Below are positions 1 through 9,627 of a stretch of 64,000 nucleotides of DNA, one piece after another. Every line of letters starts with the position of its first letter. Positions within the stretch are counted from its first letter, which is position 1. Where the stretch lies: the NCBI RefSeq assembly GCF_020886695.1, contig NZ_AP024485.1, positions 2,241,001-2,305,000 of the forward strand, given 5' to 3'. Position numbers and translations under genes: made by a program. This DNA comes from Pseudodesulfovibrio sediminis. Its GTDB lineage: Bacteria > Desulfobacterota > Desulfovibrionia > Desulfovibrionales > Desulfovibrionaceae. The notes under the pieces are model-generated. The model was not told the DNA's origin and ran no database searches. It saw only the letters and a list, made by a program, of their open reading frames with translations.

Positions 1-2155
1 TCAGAAAATGGTTGAGATACTTACGATTAAGCGGGTTATCCTCGGCAAGCAGAAGGTTCAGGTGCAACCCCTTGGCCAGCTTCGGCCTGGCCTCTTCCTC
101 AACCAAGGTCTGATTTGCGACCACGCCGAACCAGGCGGTAAAGAAGAAGGTGCTGCCACGCCCGACCTCGCTTTCCACCCCGATCTCGCCGCCCATCATG
201 TTGACGAGCTTTCGGGAAATGGCCAGCCCAAGGCCGGTGCCCTGATGCTTCTTGCGCAGGGAGCTGTCCGCCTGCGTAAAGTTGTCGAAAATCGTTTCCA
301 GTTTGTCCTGGGCAATACCCACACCTGTGTCGCGGACCTTGAAGAGCAGACAAGTACGCCCGGCTTCCTGCTTGGAGACGCTCACGGTCAGTTCAACCAG
401 CCCGCGCTCCGTGAACTTGATGGAGTTGCCGATCAGATTCCATAACACCTGCCCCAACCGGTCTGCATCGCCATTGACTCTGGCCGGTACGTCATCATCG
501 ACGGAATATTGAAAGACAATGTTGTTCAGCTCGGCCTGCGGGCCGAAAGAGCGGACCGACGTGGACAATACGGGACGGAAGGAAAAATCGATGGGCTTCA
601 GCTCCATCTTGCCCGCCTCGATCTTGGACAGATCGAGTATGTCGTTGACGATATGCAGCAGGGACCCGGCCGCATCTCGGATCATGTTCATATGCTCGCG
701 CTGTTCATCTGTCAGTCCCGTGGTGACCATCATTTCCGCCATGCCGAGGATACCGCTGATAGGCGTCCTGATCTCGTGACTCATGTTGGCCAGGAACATG
801 GATTTGGCCAGACTTGCTTCCAGTGCCGCGGCAGAGGCTTCCTCGGCGCTCTGATTGGCGGCAATGAGTTTTTCACCCATGAGCCCATGATGGATGGCGG
901 ACCCGAACAGGTTGGCTGCCATGGTCAGCGATTCTATTTCGGCAGGCAGCCAGTCCCGCTCCATTCGATGCTCCGACAGCCCCATGAATCCCCACAGGGT
1001 GTTCCCGGCAAAAACCGGAACGATAATGATCGACTTGGCCCCACCGGTCTCGAAAAACAACTGCTCTCTCTGGTGAAAATCCTTCACATGTCCAGCCACC
1101 ACCCGCCTTCTGAGCAACGCCTTGCGCCAGGAGCTATACTCCTCAAAAGACTGGTTCTTGAAAACAGGATTGTCGATGATGGGCTCCACGCCATCCACGA
1201 CCCATTCATGTCGGATGGACAGGGTTTCGGAGTCACTGTCGCCGTGGGCCTTGCTGAACACGAAGACGCGGGTCACATCGGCGGCCTTGCCCAATGCTTC
1301 CATGGTCTTGTCTATGCCGCCTTCCCAGTCCACCTCGCGCAGGAATCGATCGGCGAACCCGGCCAGCACCTGCAGGACCGCGTCTCGACGAAAAAGGATA
1401 TCTTCAAATTCCTTGTGCAGGGAAATGTCCCTGACCATACCGAAGGCCCCGGTTATTGTTCCATCGCCCCCGGTCTCAACATGACGGACGACATGCAAAT
1501 GATGCGTCGTGCCCTTGTCATCCAGAATCCGGTACTCAAAATCCAGGGACCATCCCTCGTCAAAGGTGGCGGCGTTGGCCCTGTCATAGACTTCCAGATC
1601 TTCCGGGTGCACAAACTTCCTGCCGCTGGTAAACGATTTGGTCAATTTGCGCCCGCCGGATTCGACGATACGGCGTATGCCATCTGACCAGTGGATGTTA
1701 CCCTGATTATCCATTCGCCAACTGCCGATCTTATCGACTTTCTCCATCCAGTCGAGCAACCCCTGCTTTCGGATGAATCGGGATTCCAGAGTGCTGTATT
1801 GTTCCAGATGAAACAGGCTCCGCCCCAGCCGCTCCTCGGCAGCGGAATCCAGCTTGAAGCAATCATACGCGCCCAGTTCTATGGCCTTATTTTCCGACAG
1901 GCTTTCTTCATACAAAACAATGACATTGGTATCATATTCACGACGAACACGAATAATGGCCCGCTCCCAGGAGGAATCACTGCCGTCAGGAATCAACAGG
2001 ACAAGGTCAGCCCCCTCCTTTTCCAGAGGATGCACCCCCCTGGACACAGTCGACAAACGCGACAGGGTGTACTCTCTCCCCTTGAGCAGAGATAGGAGGA
2101 CCGTGTTGTCCACCGTCTTTCCAGCCAGGACCAATAACTTCACTTCTTCCTCCAT
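1..2155 (-). CDS. hybrid sensor histidine kinase (3' end outside window)
   Basis: About 718 residues are visible; the gene continues past the left edge. It begins with a receiver-like but degenerate domain (about 1-115), followed by a PAS domain (about 135-245), a GAF-like segment (about 250-430), a HisKA dimerisation domain with the phospho-acceptor motif SHEIRTP, an HATPase domain with the usual DTGVGI and GTGLGL boxes, and the start of a receiver domain (LLLAEDNPLNRK). No membrane segment is seen, so it should be a cytoplasmic phosphorelay kinase. The ATG at 2155 is the first ATG after an in-frame stop and has no convincing ribosome-binding site. The codons just upstream of it encode a Cys-X2-Cys zinc-ribbon-like stretch (see findings). 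It is divergent from the tolQ operon. The signal and target are unknown. Confidence 0.9.
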   Translation of the reverse strand, partial: MEEEVKLLVLAGKTVDNTVLLSLLKGREYTLSRLSTVSRGVHPLEKEGADLVLLIPDGSDSSWERAIIRVRREYDTNVIVLYEESLSENKAIELGAYDCFKLDSAAEERLGRSLFHLEQYSTLESRFIRKQGLLDWMEKVDKIGSWRMDNQGNIHWSDGIRRIVESGGRKLTKSFTSGRKFVHPEDLEVYDRANAATFDEGWSLDFEYRILDDKGTTHHLHVVRHVETGGDGTITGAFGMVRDISLHKEFEDILFRRDAVLQVLAGFADRFLREVDWEGGIDKTMEALGKAADVTRVFVFSKAHGDSDSETLSIRHEWVVDGVEPIIDNPVFKNQSFEEYSSWRKALLRRRVVAGHVKDFHQREQLFFETGGAKSIIIVPVFAGNTLWGFMGLSEHRMERDWLPAEIESLTMAANLFGSAIHHGLMGEKLIAANQSAEEASAAALEASLAKSMFLANMSHEIRTPISGILGMAEMMVTTGLTDEQREHMNMIRDAAGSLLHIVNDILDLSKIEAGKMELKPIDFSFRPVLSTSVRSFGPQAELNNIVFQYSVDDDVPARVNGDADRLGQVLWNLIGNSIKFTERGLVELTVSVSKQEAGRTCLLFKVRDTGVGIAQDKLETIFDNFTQADSSLRKKHQGTGLGLAISRKLVNMMGGEIGVESEVGRGSTFFFTAWFGVVANQTLVEEEARPKLAKGLHLNLLLAEDNPLNRKYLNHFL

Positions 2156-2411
2156 GAACAGATGAGCGGGCAGTATTTTGAGCCTTCCTCTGACATACGT
2201 ATAACCGCAGACAGGACAAGTCCATTAGAGACTTTTCATGGCTTGTTCCACCGTATGATCCTCCTTGACATCTTCAGAAAAACCAACTCCAACCGTCTGA
2301 AAAGACAGTTCTTCCAATTATGGCCCACTCTTGCTTTCTCTTCTGTCGAAGTTTACATATATGGCAAGGCCCAAAACGGATCAACCCGACAACCACGACA
2401 AAGGTGCCACC

Positions 2412-3113
2412 ATGAATGTTATACCTGAGAGCGACATGATTTCCTTGCTGATGGGCGCGACCCTGGCTGTGAAATGCGTGATGCTGTTTCTCGCCCTCAT
2501 GTCCCTGTGGAGCTGGACCATCATTTTTTTCAAATTCTTCACCATCGGCACGGCCCGCAAACGGGTTATTGAAGGCTATGACGCATTCATGGCCTCCGAC
2601 GATCTGTCCAGCGGGCTCAAGGCAGTGGGTGACGAAACGTCACCCCTTACCCGCATTTCCACTTTGGCCGTGAAGGAGTTCCGGCTGCTGGAGAGAGCGG
2701 ATATCAACCGTGACAGGAAACGTCTGCTGGTCAAGGATACGCTCAGGCGCGTACTCAAGCAGGGCGTGACCAAGGAGATGCGAACCCTGACCCGCAATCT
2801 GCCTTTCCTCGCTACGTGTGCCAACGCGGCGCCGTTCATCGGCCTGTTTGGTACGGTCTGGGGCATCATGCACTCCTTTCACTCCATCGGTCTGGCCCAG
2901 TCCGCTGCCCTGGCAACGGTCGCTCCCGGTATTTCCGAAGCATTGATTGCCACGGCAATCGGCCTGCTGGTCGCTATCCCGGCAACTATTTTCTACAACT
3001 ATTTCCTGGGCAAACTCAATGAAGTCGAGTCCGGTATGGTGGACTTCGCCGGAGCCTTTCTGAACCGGGCAGAGCGTGAAATCACCTGGTCCAACAAGTC
3101 TGAACAGCGCTAG
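2412..3113 (+). CDS. tolQ: TolQ/ExbB-family proton channel subunit
   Basis: A 233-residue MotA/TolQ/ExbB inner-membrane protein. It has a first membrane segment near residues 15-40 and two more in the C-terminal half, where the family motif [16 protein letters not shown] is clear. With TolR it forms the motor that uses proton-motive force to energise a TonB- or TolA-like periplasm-spanning protein. An in-frame start exists at 2331, but the ATG at 2412 is preferred because it follows an AAAGGTG ribosome-binding site and starts at the usual point of the family. It is the first gene of a three-gene operon, 9 bp before tolR. TolQ is preferred over ExbB from overall resemblance only; the two are hard to separate by eye. 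Confidence 0.92.
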   Translation: MNVIPESDMISLLMGATLAVKCVMLFLALMSLWSWTIIFFKFFTIGTARKRVIEGYDAFMASDDLSSGLKAVGDETSPLTRISTLAVKEFRLLERADINRDRKRLLVKDTLRRVLKQGVTKEMRTLTRNLPFLATCANAAPFIGLFGTVWGIMHSFHSIGLAQSAALATVAPGISEALIATAIGLLVAIPATIFYNYFLGKLNEVESGMVDFAGAFLNRAEREITWSNKSEQR

Positions 3114-3122
3114 GAGCGACCT

Positions 3123-3539
3123 ATGGCCATCAAGACCGGCGGCGGCTTTCTCAACGAGATCAACGTGACGCCTTTCGTGGACGTGATGCTGGTGCTTCTG
3201 ATCATCTTCATGGTCACGGCACCGCTCATGACACAAGGCGTGGAAGTAGACCTGCCCACAACCAAGACAGTGAAGAATCTGCCCAAGGATTCCGACCACC
3301 TGGTGTTGTCCGTGAAACAGGACGGCACACTGTTTCTGGATGAGTATCAGGTGGGCATGGACGAGTTGGAAGATCACTTGAAGCGTTTGGTGGCATCCCA
3401 GAAAAAGCAGCTTTTCCTGCGTGCGGACAAGGAAGTACCGTATGGCACCGTGGTCCAGGTCATGGGCGAGATCAAATCCGCCGGTATAGACCGCCTTGGT
3501 ATCGTTGCTGAACAGAAACGCGAAGAGAAAAAGAAGTAA
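3123..3539 (+). CDS. tolR: TolR/ExbD-family proton channel subunit
   Basis: A 138-residue ExbD/TolR protein. One N-terminal membrane segment carries the conserved proton-path aspartate in [17 protein letters not shown], followed by a periplasmic domain. It partners the upstream TolQ-like protein and should couple proton flow to the third protein of the operon. The start follows a GGAGCG ribosome-binding site, and the next gene begins 6 bp after its stop. The lysine-rich C-terminus is ordinary. Confidence 0.93.
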   Translation: MAIKTGGGFLNEINVTPFVDVMLVLLIIFMVTAPLMTQGVEVDLPTTKTVKNLPKDSDHLVLSVKQDGTLFLDEYQVGMDELEDHLKRLVASQKKQLFLRADKEVPYGTVVQVMGEIKSAGIDRLGIVAEQKREEKKK

Positions 3540-3545
3540 TCGGTC

Positions 3546-4994
3546 ATGAAGCATGCCCTGAGTTGGTTTCTCTCCATCCTTTTCCACACCGTCCTTATGG
3601 TGGTGTTGCTCCACACTGTGGACCTCGCCCCAATGGACCTGGAAGAAATCATGAAGGTGGAGCTGACCCAGGAGCAGACGCCGGAACCCATCGCCCAGCT
3701 CCCCGTGGTTGAAAAAAGGCCTGAAAGCCAACCGGAACCACCGGATGAACCGGAAGCCCCCATGGTGCAAGCGCCCCTCCCCATGGACAAGACCGTGGTT
3801 CTAGCTGATCCGCCCCCGACGCCGGAACCTGTAGTCGAACCGGAAGCCGCGCCCGAACCGGAACCGGACGTGGTGGAAATAAGTCCGGTCAAGACCCTGC
3901 CCACAGAGGAACCGGTAAAAGACGACGCCCCCAAAACAATTCAGGTTCGCAAGGACTTCACGGTATCCCGCGGTCATGAGGCCCGCTTTGGACGCGCCCT
4001 GATGGGAGACTATTTTTCCTATTCCACCCGAGAATTTTCCGGCCAGTTCAAGACGCATGACGACCGCGTCATCTCCATTATCGACGCCCGCAACACCAAG
4101 TACGGACGGTTCCTGATCTATGACTCGAAAAACAAGACCCTGCGCCGTCTCAAGCAGGCTTTCGGGAAGTATGTCTATACCATCGGTCCTTCCCTGTTCG
4201 CGGATGAGCCCGTGGTGGGGTCGGTGACTTTCATGGCAAAGGATGATCACATCGAACGGTTCATCCTGACCACGAATGACGACCGCATCGCCCACTACCC
4301 GCGCAAGGTCCATGTGCGCGAAGAAGAGGTGACCTTTGCCGGGAAGACCTCGGAAATCTCAGGAAACCTCTCACTGCCTCCCTATGGAGACGGGCACCCC
4401 GGGGTGGTGATCATCCACGGTCCGGAATGCATTGACCCCGCATTGATACAGGGATTCACCCGCGCCTTGTCCATGAACAATCTGGGGGCCATGACCTTTA
4501 TTCCCCGGGGCTGCATGGAAGACGAGCCAAACCCGGCCGGAATGGCTGAGCTGACCACCGATACCGTGGCCGCCGTGGCTTACCTACGCACACACGCACG
4601 GATGCAGAATGGGGCCGTGGGGTTGTGGGGAAACGGTGCGGGTGTCGCCCCAGCCATTGCTGCGGCCAATCAGGCGCATCCCCCATTCCTGGTCTGCCTG
4701 CTTTCGGACAACACCCCCATGAAGAGTGTGCCCAAACGCACGACACTGGCACAACTCGATATGCCTGTCCTGTGGCTGATCACCGGGCGGGAGACCGCAA
4801 AGTGGCACTCGCTGGTGCGCACCCTTGAGTCCCTGCGTGACAGAAGCAAAAAGCCCTTCTCCATTGTCATAGCGCCACTCAAGGCAAGCCAGGAAGTTCT
4901 GAACGCCGAAAGCACGCTTTCCGCCTGGGTTGAGCAGGTGGCCGAGGACCACGCCCGCCTTGCCGTATCCTGGATACAAAACCATGTGAAATAA
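3546..4994 (+). CDS. TolA/TonB-like protein with C-terminal pseudo-alpha/beta-hydrolase domain
   Basis: A 482-residue protein in the position of TolA or TonB. It has one N-terminal membrane anchor (about 5-25), then a Pro/Glu-rich spacer (about 36-130), as expected of an energy-transducing protein that crosses the periplasm. Residues 130-270 form a domain I do not recognise. Residues 270-482 read like a dienelactone-hydrolase-type alpha/beta hydrolase: VVIIHG at 287-292, then RGC, AVAYLRTH, and a nucleophile-elbow region GLWGNGAG at 359-366. The expected Ser or Cys nucleophile is Gly364, so catalysis is unlikely, and the usual acid region reads ITGRET. A binding role at the envelope is inferred. 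No tolB or pal follows. The family assignment of the C-terminus is from motif reading only. Confidence 0.75.
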   Translation: MKHALSWFLSILFHTVLMVVLLHTVDLAPMDLEEIMKVELTQEQTPEPIAQLPVVEKRPESQPEPPDEPEAPMVQAPLPMDKTVVLADPPPTPEPVVEPEAAPEPEPDVVEISPVKTLPTEEPVKDDAPKTIQVRKDFTVSRGHEARFGRALMGDYFSYSTREFSGQFKTHDDRVISIIDARNTKYGRFLIYDSKNKTLRRLKQAFGKYVYTIGPSLFADEPVVGSVTFMAKDDHIERFILTTNDDRIAHYPRKVHVREEEVTFAGKTSEISGNLSLPPYGDGHPGVVIIHGPECIDPALIQGFTRALSMNNLGAMTFIPRGCMEDEPNPAGMAELTTDTVAAVAYLRTHARMQNGAVGLWGNGAGVAPAIAAANQAHPPFLVCLLSDNTPMKSVPKRTTLAQLDMPVLWLITGRETAKWHSLVRTLESLRDRSKKPFSIVIAPLKASQEVLNAESTLSAWVEQVAEDHARLAVSWIQNHVK

Positions 4995-5107
4995 ACCCTT
5001 ACATTCTTCCAATTTATAAGAGACTCTTCCTTCCATTTAATCAGTAAAAAAGCTATGGTTTGTCATACTGATCATTATGAAAACCGTGTTTACAAACCAG
5101 GCTTACA

Positions 5108-7939
5108 GTGAAGAAAACAGCATCCTCCGGCCCAGGCTTTCCGGACATGACATCAGCTCCACACCTGTTCGAACAGATCATCAACGCTTCTGGCGTGGCC
5201 ATGGCTGTGCGTCTGCCGGATCTCTGCCCGATACTCACCAACCAGGCATTTCTGGACTATTACGGATACGGCAAGAATGAGATCGGTATTCTGCCGCCGG
5301 AGGCCGTTCTGCCGGATACCACACTCGCCCTCTACGAGACGGATATCCTCCCCACGCTCCAATCAGGTAAAAGCTGGGATGGGGAATTCGCCATCCGCAC
5401 CAAATTGGGTGAACACCTGACGGTCTGGGGCCGCTTCGACCCCGTTTTCGACGGCTCGGGACAATTGAGCCACATAGTCTCCGTCATGCACGACGCAGTG
5501 AACTCCGAAGACCTGAATGCCTGCAACGCAAGCCTGAAATTCATCTCGGACGCCACCAGCGACATCTTTTTCCGACTGCGTCTTCCTGACGGAAAGTTCG
5601 ACTACCTGAGCTCTTCGGTAGAACGATTTTTCGGGTACACGCTCAAGGAGCACAAGCTGGAACCTCTACTCTTCAAGAGGATTGTCCACCCTGACTGGCG
5701 CGAGTATTTCGATGAAATGTGGGAAGAACTGAACAACGGCATCATCAGGCCGGACTACGAACTGCAGTATGTTCACAAATCCGGTGATGTTCGATGGGTC
5801 AATCAGCGGCTTGTGTTGCATCGGGACGCGATGGGCACCCCTGTCGCCGTCGAGGGCATTGCCACTGATATCACGGCCCGCAAAATAGCCGAACAGGCCC
5901 TCCGCGCCAATGAAGAGAAGTTCCGTTTTCTCACAGAGAATATCACCGACGTCATCTGGACACTGGATTTGGACCTCAATTTCACCTACACCACGCCTTC
6001 GGTGAAGGAGGTCTGGGGCTATGACTCGGAAGAAGTAACCAAGATACACCTGTTTGATTTCATCGTTCCCGAATCCATTCCGATCTTTGAAGATGCGGTC
6101 AAAAAACGCGCCCAGGTTGAAAGCGAAGGTAATTTTGATTTCGTCAACCGCATGGAACTGGAACATTTTCGTGGAGACGGAAGCCGATTCTGGATGGAAA
6201 CCGTGGTCAAAAGAATCTTTGATCGTGACGGCAAGCCATGCGGCTATCAGGGGCTTTCCCGCGACATAACTAAAAGCAAGCAGGCACAGGCCGAGCTGGC
6301 CAAACGAGAAACCCGCTACAGGACCCTGTTCGAGGATTCGCCAATCTCTCTCTGGGAAGAAGACCTTTCCGATCTCAAACAATATTTCGAGGAACTGAAA
6401 GCACAGGGGATCACCGACTTCAGGGAATATTTCTACAACCACCCGGAGTCCCTGAACACATGCGCCTCATTGATCAAAGTCGTCGATGTCAACAAGGCCA
6501 CGCTGGATCTCCTTGCGGCCCGGTCCAAGGAGCAACTCTTCGGCAACCTGGATAAAATCCTGACCGAAAGCTCCATGGCCGCCTTTACCGAAGAAATAAT
6601 CATGCTGGCATCGGGAGGATACGAGTATTGCGGCGAGATCACCAACCGCACCTTGAACGGCGAAACCATCTGGGTCATGGTCCACTTCTTTGTTCCGGAC
6701 GAATACAAGAAATGCCTTTCCCGCGTCATTGTCTCCCTGCTGGACGTCACCCCGAGAAAACGGGCAGAGCAGGCGTTGATGGATTCAGAAGAACGGTATC
6801 GCGTTCTTGCGGAAAATTCTCAAGAAGGTGTGGCTGTCACCCAGCACGGACTGACAAAATACATCAACGAATCCATGTCCAGCATTCTGGGCTATACCAC
6901 CGACGAATTGAAGCAGATTCACCCCATAGAACTCGCCCATCCTGAAGACAAGGCCATGGCCCTGGGCCAAATGGGAACGTATGTAACGGGCAAACGCAAG
7001 GATGCCTTCGCCTCATTCAGGGTTATTACGAAAAACAAAGAAATCAAATGGCTGACATTGAATGTCAAACCAATCTCATGGGGCGGCAAGGATGCCCAGA
7101 TCGAAATATTGACCGATGTCACACGGCACAAGAAGCTTGAAGCCGAGTTGCTGGCCGCTCACGCACAGATGGAAGACCGCATCAACAAGCGAACAGCGGA
7201 ACTATCCAAAGCCAACGCCCAGCTCAAGGCGGAAGCCGATGAACGCAGCAAGGCTCAGGAGCGCATCACTTCGCTCACCAAGCAGCTCATTCTCGTTCAG
7301 GAAGATGAACGGCAACGCATCTCTCGCGACCTGCACGACAACGTGGCCCAGGACCTCTCTTCCATCATGCTCAAGATGGAGACCCTCTTTGACGACGTTG
7401 ACAACGTGGACCCCAGGCTGGAGGAGCGCGGCGAATCCATGGCCCAGGTCCTGCGCAAAGCCATCGCTTCAGTCCGGGACATCGCCTACGGACTCAGACC
7501 GCCTGCGCTGGACCAGCTCGGACTGGTCAAAGCGCTCGACAACCTCTGCCAGGACTCAGGGAGCAAATATGGTTTCTCCGTTGACTTTTTCTCCATAGGA
7601 ATCGAGACTGTAACTCTGGATTTTGATACGGAAATCAATATCTATCGCATGGTTCAGGAAGCGGTACGCAATATTGGCAAGCATGCTGAAGCCAATAAAA
7701 TAACGGTACGATTGGTGAAGAGTCATCCCGATATCCTCATTCGCATCGAGGACAACGGAAAAGGCTTTATACCCAAAGAGCGAATGACTGAAGCTGATGC
7801 GGAAAAACGAATGGGCATGCGGAGCATGGAAGAGCGGGCCCGCCTTATCGGCGGAACCATGGAAATCCAGTCCAGGATAGGGACCGGCACCAGAATCCTC
7901 TTCAAAGTACCCATTGAAAACGCAAGGAGACATGATTGA
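5108..7939 (+). CDS. multi-PAS sensor histidine kinase, NarL/DegS (HisKA_3) type
   Basis: A 943-residue soluble kinase with about five PAS domains (roughly 15-140, 150-265, 270-395, 400-560 and 565-685), a coiled coil, and a HisKA_3 domain whose phospho-acceptor lies in RQRISRDLHDNVAQDL near residue 737. An HATPase_c domain with DNGKGF and MGMRSMEERA closes the protein. No membrane helix is seen, so it senses a cytoplasmic or diffusible cue; which PAS domain binds a cofactor cannot be told. The GTG at 5108 gives the longest frame, but ATG at 5147 (residue 14) is an alternative and neither has a strong ribosome-binding site. It overlaps the start of the response-regulator gene, its evident partner. 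Confidence 0.93.
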   Translation: MKKTASSGPGFPDMTSAPHLFEQIINASGVAMAVRLPDLCPILTNQAFLDYYGYGKNEIGILPPEAVLPDTTLALYETDILPTLQSGKSWDGEFAIRTKLGEHLTVWGRFDPVFDGSGQLSHIVSVMHDAVNSEDLNACNASLKFISDATSDIFFRLRLPDGKFDYLSSSVERFFGYTLKEHKLEPLLFKRIVHPDWREYFDEMWEELNNGIIRPDYELQYVHKSGDVRWVNQRLVLHRDAMGTPVAVEGIATDITARKIAEQALRANEEKFRFLTENITDVIWTLDLDLNFTYTTPSVKEVWGYDSEEVTKIHLFDFIVPESIPIFEDAVKKRAQVESEGNFDFVNRMELEHFRGDGSRFWMETVVKRIFDRDGKPCGYQGLSRDITKSKQAQAELAKRETRYRTLFEDSPISLWEEDLSDLKQYFEELKAQGITDFREYFYNHPESLNTCASLIKVVDVNKATLDLLAARSKEQLFGNLDKILTESSMAAFTEEIIMLASGGYEYCGEITNRTLNGETIWVMVHFFVPDEYKKCLSRVIVSLLDVTPRKRAEQALMDSEERYRVLAENSQEGVAVTQHGLTKYINESMSSILGYTTDELKQIHPIELAHPEDKAMALGQMGTYVTGKRKDAFASFRVITKNKEIKWLTLNVKPISWGGKDAQIEILTDVTRHKKLEAELLAAHAQMEDRINKRTAELSKANAQLKAEADERSKAQERITSLTKQLILVQEDERQRISRDLHDNVAQDLSSIMLKMETLFDDVDNVDPRLEERGESMAQVLRKAIASVRDIAYGLRPPALDQLGLVKALDNLCQDSGSKYGFSVDFFSIGIETVTLDFDTEINIYRMVQEAVRNIGKHAEANKITVRLVKSHPDILIRIEDNGKGFIPKERMTEADAEKRMGMRSMEERARLIGGTMEIQSRIGTGTRILFKVPIENARRHD

Positions 7940-8606
7940 TATGGACATCATGATCGTCGACGACCACCCCCTGTTCAGAGAAGGGCTCAAGACCATCATC
8001 AGCCGCGACAAAAAATATGCTGTCTGTGCTGAGTCGGGCAATGGCAAGGAAGGCCTCAAACTCGCCAAGAAATACGAACCGGACATCATGCTGGTCGATA
8101 TATCCATGGCTGAAATGAGCGGCATCCAGATGATTCGTGAACTCAGGGTGCCCCTGCCCGACACTCGCTTCGTCATCATCTCCATGCACGCCGAGGCCGA
8201 CTATATCGTGGAGGCCTTCAGAGCCGGAGCCACAGGGTACATGATCAAGGAATCCGCCGCCGCCCAGCTTATCCAGGGACTGGATACCGTGGCGTCGGGC
8301 GAAATATTTCTGGACAATGCCCTGTCCCATGAAGTGATCATGAAGCTCATGGAAGCGGACAACAAATCCCAGACGGATCAGAACGACCCGTATTCAACGC
8401 TGACGCCCCGAGAACAAGAGGTCATGCGCATGCTCGCCGAAGGACTATCCGTAAAAGCAGTGGCCAACGAGCTGTATATTTCCCCAAAGACAGTGGAGAA
8501 CCACCGCACCAACCTCATGAAAAAGCTCGACCTGAAAAACACTGTTGAACTGATTCGGTACTCGGCCCGCCTCGGACTGATCGATCTGGAGACCTGGGCG
8601 ATCTAG
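7932..8606 (+). CDS. LuxR/NarL-family response regulator
   Basis: About 224 residues. The N-terminal receiver has MIVDDHPLFREGL and the phospho-acceptor Asp in the DIMLVDISM strand. The C-terminal LuxR-type helix-turn-helix reads LTPREQEVMRMLAEGLSVKAVANEL followed by SPKTVENHR (given here in two parts of one domain). It overlaps the 3' end of the HisKA_3 kinase gene, so the pair is translationally coupled and should form one two-component system. An AAGGAG box at 7924-7929 is too near the ATG at 7932 to be ideal; ATG at 7941 is an equally good start. Target genes are unknown. Confidence 0.93.
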   Translation: MIDMDIMIVDDHPLFREGLKTIISRDKKYAVCAESGNGKEGLKLAKKYEPDIMLVDISMAEMSGIQMIRELRVPLPDTRFVIISMHAEADYIVEAFRAGATGYMIKESAAAQLIQGLDTVASGEIFLDNALSHEVIMKLMEADNKSQTDQNDPYSTLTPREQEVMRMLAEGLSVKAVANELYISPKTVENHRTNLMKKLDLKNTVELIRYSARLGLIDLETWAI

Positions 8607-8623
8607 ACGCGACCATTCACCGC

Positions 8624-8673
8624 AAAAAAGCCCCTGAGACCCTCGAATACGAGAGTCACCAGGGGCCCTTTAT
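8624..8673. terminator. bidirectional rho-independent terminator
   Basis: GCCCCTG (8630-8636) pairs with CAGGGGC (8660-8666), with an inner CTCG/CGAG stem. An A-run lies on the left and a T-rich stretch on the right. It separates the convergent response-regulator and Hsp20 genes and could serve both. Confidence 0.75.
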
Positions 8674-8698
8674 TGGGAATGGCTCAAAAAAATTGCCG

Positions 8699-9064
8699 CT
8701 ATCCGGCCGTGATGGAAATCCGCTTGGGCTGTTCCTTCTCCACCTTGGGCAGGTGCAGTTCCAGCACGCCTCCGTCAAGATTGGCCTTGATGCGTTCACG
8801 GTCCACCATGTCCGTGATGGAAATGGTACGAACATATTCACAGTCGCCAAACTGCATTTCCACAAAATGTTCGTTCTCACCCAGATTCAGACTGGTCCTG
8901 CCGGTGATGGTCAGTTCGTCCTCTTCCAGGTCGATAATCAAATCCTCACGCCTGACGCCGGGCAGGTCCATGTAGACATAGAACCCGTTCTCACGTTCCA
9001 GAATATCCGTGGCCGGACGGTAACGAGTCACGCCAGCCTCATCTCTTTTTGCAATGTTACTCAT
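8699..9064 (-). CDS. small heat-shock protein, Hsp20/alpha-crystallin family
   Basis: A 121-residue Hsp20 protein. The alpha-crystallin domain covers most of it, with YMDLPGVRREDLIIDLEEDEL near the start and a GGVLELHLPK strand near the end. It should be an ATP-independent holdase for unfolding proteins. The ATG at 9064 is chosen because a GGAGGGG ribosome-binding site precedes it; a longer frame to 9115 lacks one. It is the second gene of a two-gene Hsp20 operon, 13 bp after the first. Paired, divergent Hsp20 paralogues of this kind are common in delta-proteobacteria. Confidence 0.93.
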   Translation of the reverse strand: MSNIAKRDEAGVTRYRPATDILERENGFYVYMDLPGVRREDLIIDLEEDELTITGRTSLNLGENEHFVEMQFGDCEYVRTISITDMVDRERIKANLDGGVLELHLPKVEKEQPKRISITAG

Positions 9065-9077
9065 TTTCGCCCCTCCT

Positions 9078-9491
9078 TTATCCCACTTCGATACTGATAT
9101 TTCTCGGCTTGACATCTTCGGACTTCGGTAACGTCACCGTCAGAATGCCGTTAACCATGGAGGCAGAGACCTTGTCTCTTTGCACGGGGATACCAATGTT
9201 GACAACCCTGTGGAAAACACCGCACTGACGTTCCTGCCTGAAGAATTTTTCATCGGTTGTTTTTCGTTCACCCCTGAGCACCAGCGTCTTGTCGGTCAAC
9301 GTCAGATCCACATCCTCGATGGAAACCCCAGGCACTTCTGCGCGAACATAAATATTTTCTTCATCATTGCTCAAATTGAGCGGAGGGTATGCCATGCGCC
9401 GACTCTCACCTGCCGGAGACCGCAAAAAGTCTTCAAAGACCCGATCAAAGCGTGAAGGGAAATTGTAGAGTGTGTTGAAATCAATTACCAT
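9078..9491 (-). CDS. small heat-shock protein, Hsp20/alpha-crystallin family
   Basis: A 137-residue Hsp20 protein with the alpha-crystallin motifs EVPGVSIEDVDLTL, KTLVLRGERK and NGILTVTLPKSE. It is the first gene of the pair and follows a strong AGGAGG ribosome-binding site. Upstream, on the minus strand, CTCTTGAC at 9548-9555 could be the -35 element of a heat-shock promoter, but no convincing -10 was found. The two Hsp20 copies differ widely in sequence and probably form mixed oligomers (inference). Confidence 0.93.
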   Translation of the reverse strand: MVIDFNTLYNFPSRFDRVFEDFLRSPAGESRRMAYPPLNLSNDEENIYVRAEVPGVSIEDVDLTLTDKTLVLRGERKTTDEKFFRQERQCGVFHRVVNIGIPVQRDKVSASMVNGILTVTLPKSEDVKPRNISIEVG

Positions 9492-9563
9492 GATATAAAA
9501 CCTCCTTTTTCTCTCGTTGCAAAAAAGGTAGACACGTTTTTTTATCCGTCAAGAGGGGTGTGG

Positions 9564-9603
9564 AAAAAAAATGCTCCGTCCCAATTTTCAGGGGCGAAGC
9601 ATG
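9564..9603 (-). terminator. rho-independent terminator of the Trm112-like gene
   Basis: On the minus strand TGCTTCGCCCC pairs with GGGACGGAGCA around an AATT-containing loop and is followed by eight Ts (9563-9570 on the plus strand as A). It lies just upstream of the Hsp20 promoter region and isolates it. Confidence 0.75.
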
Positions 9604-9627
9604 TGCGGATTCATGGCTGATCGGTCG

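Noticed and set aside
509..1687. Long plus-strand open frame opposite the hybrid kinase
   Set aside because: The minus strand encodes a kinase with clear HisKA and HATPase motifs; the plus-strand frame has no recognisable domain and is rich in residues expected from an antisense reading.
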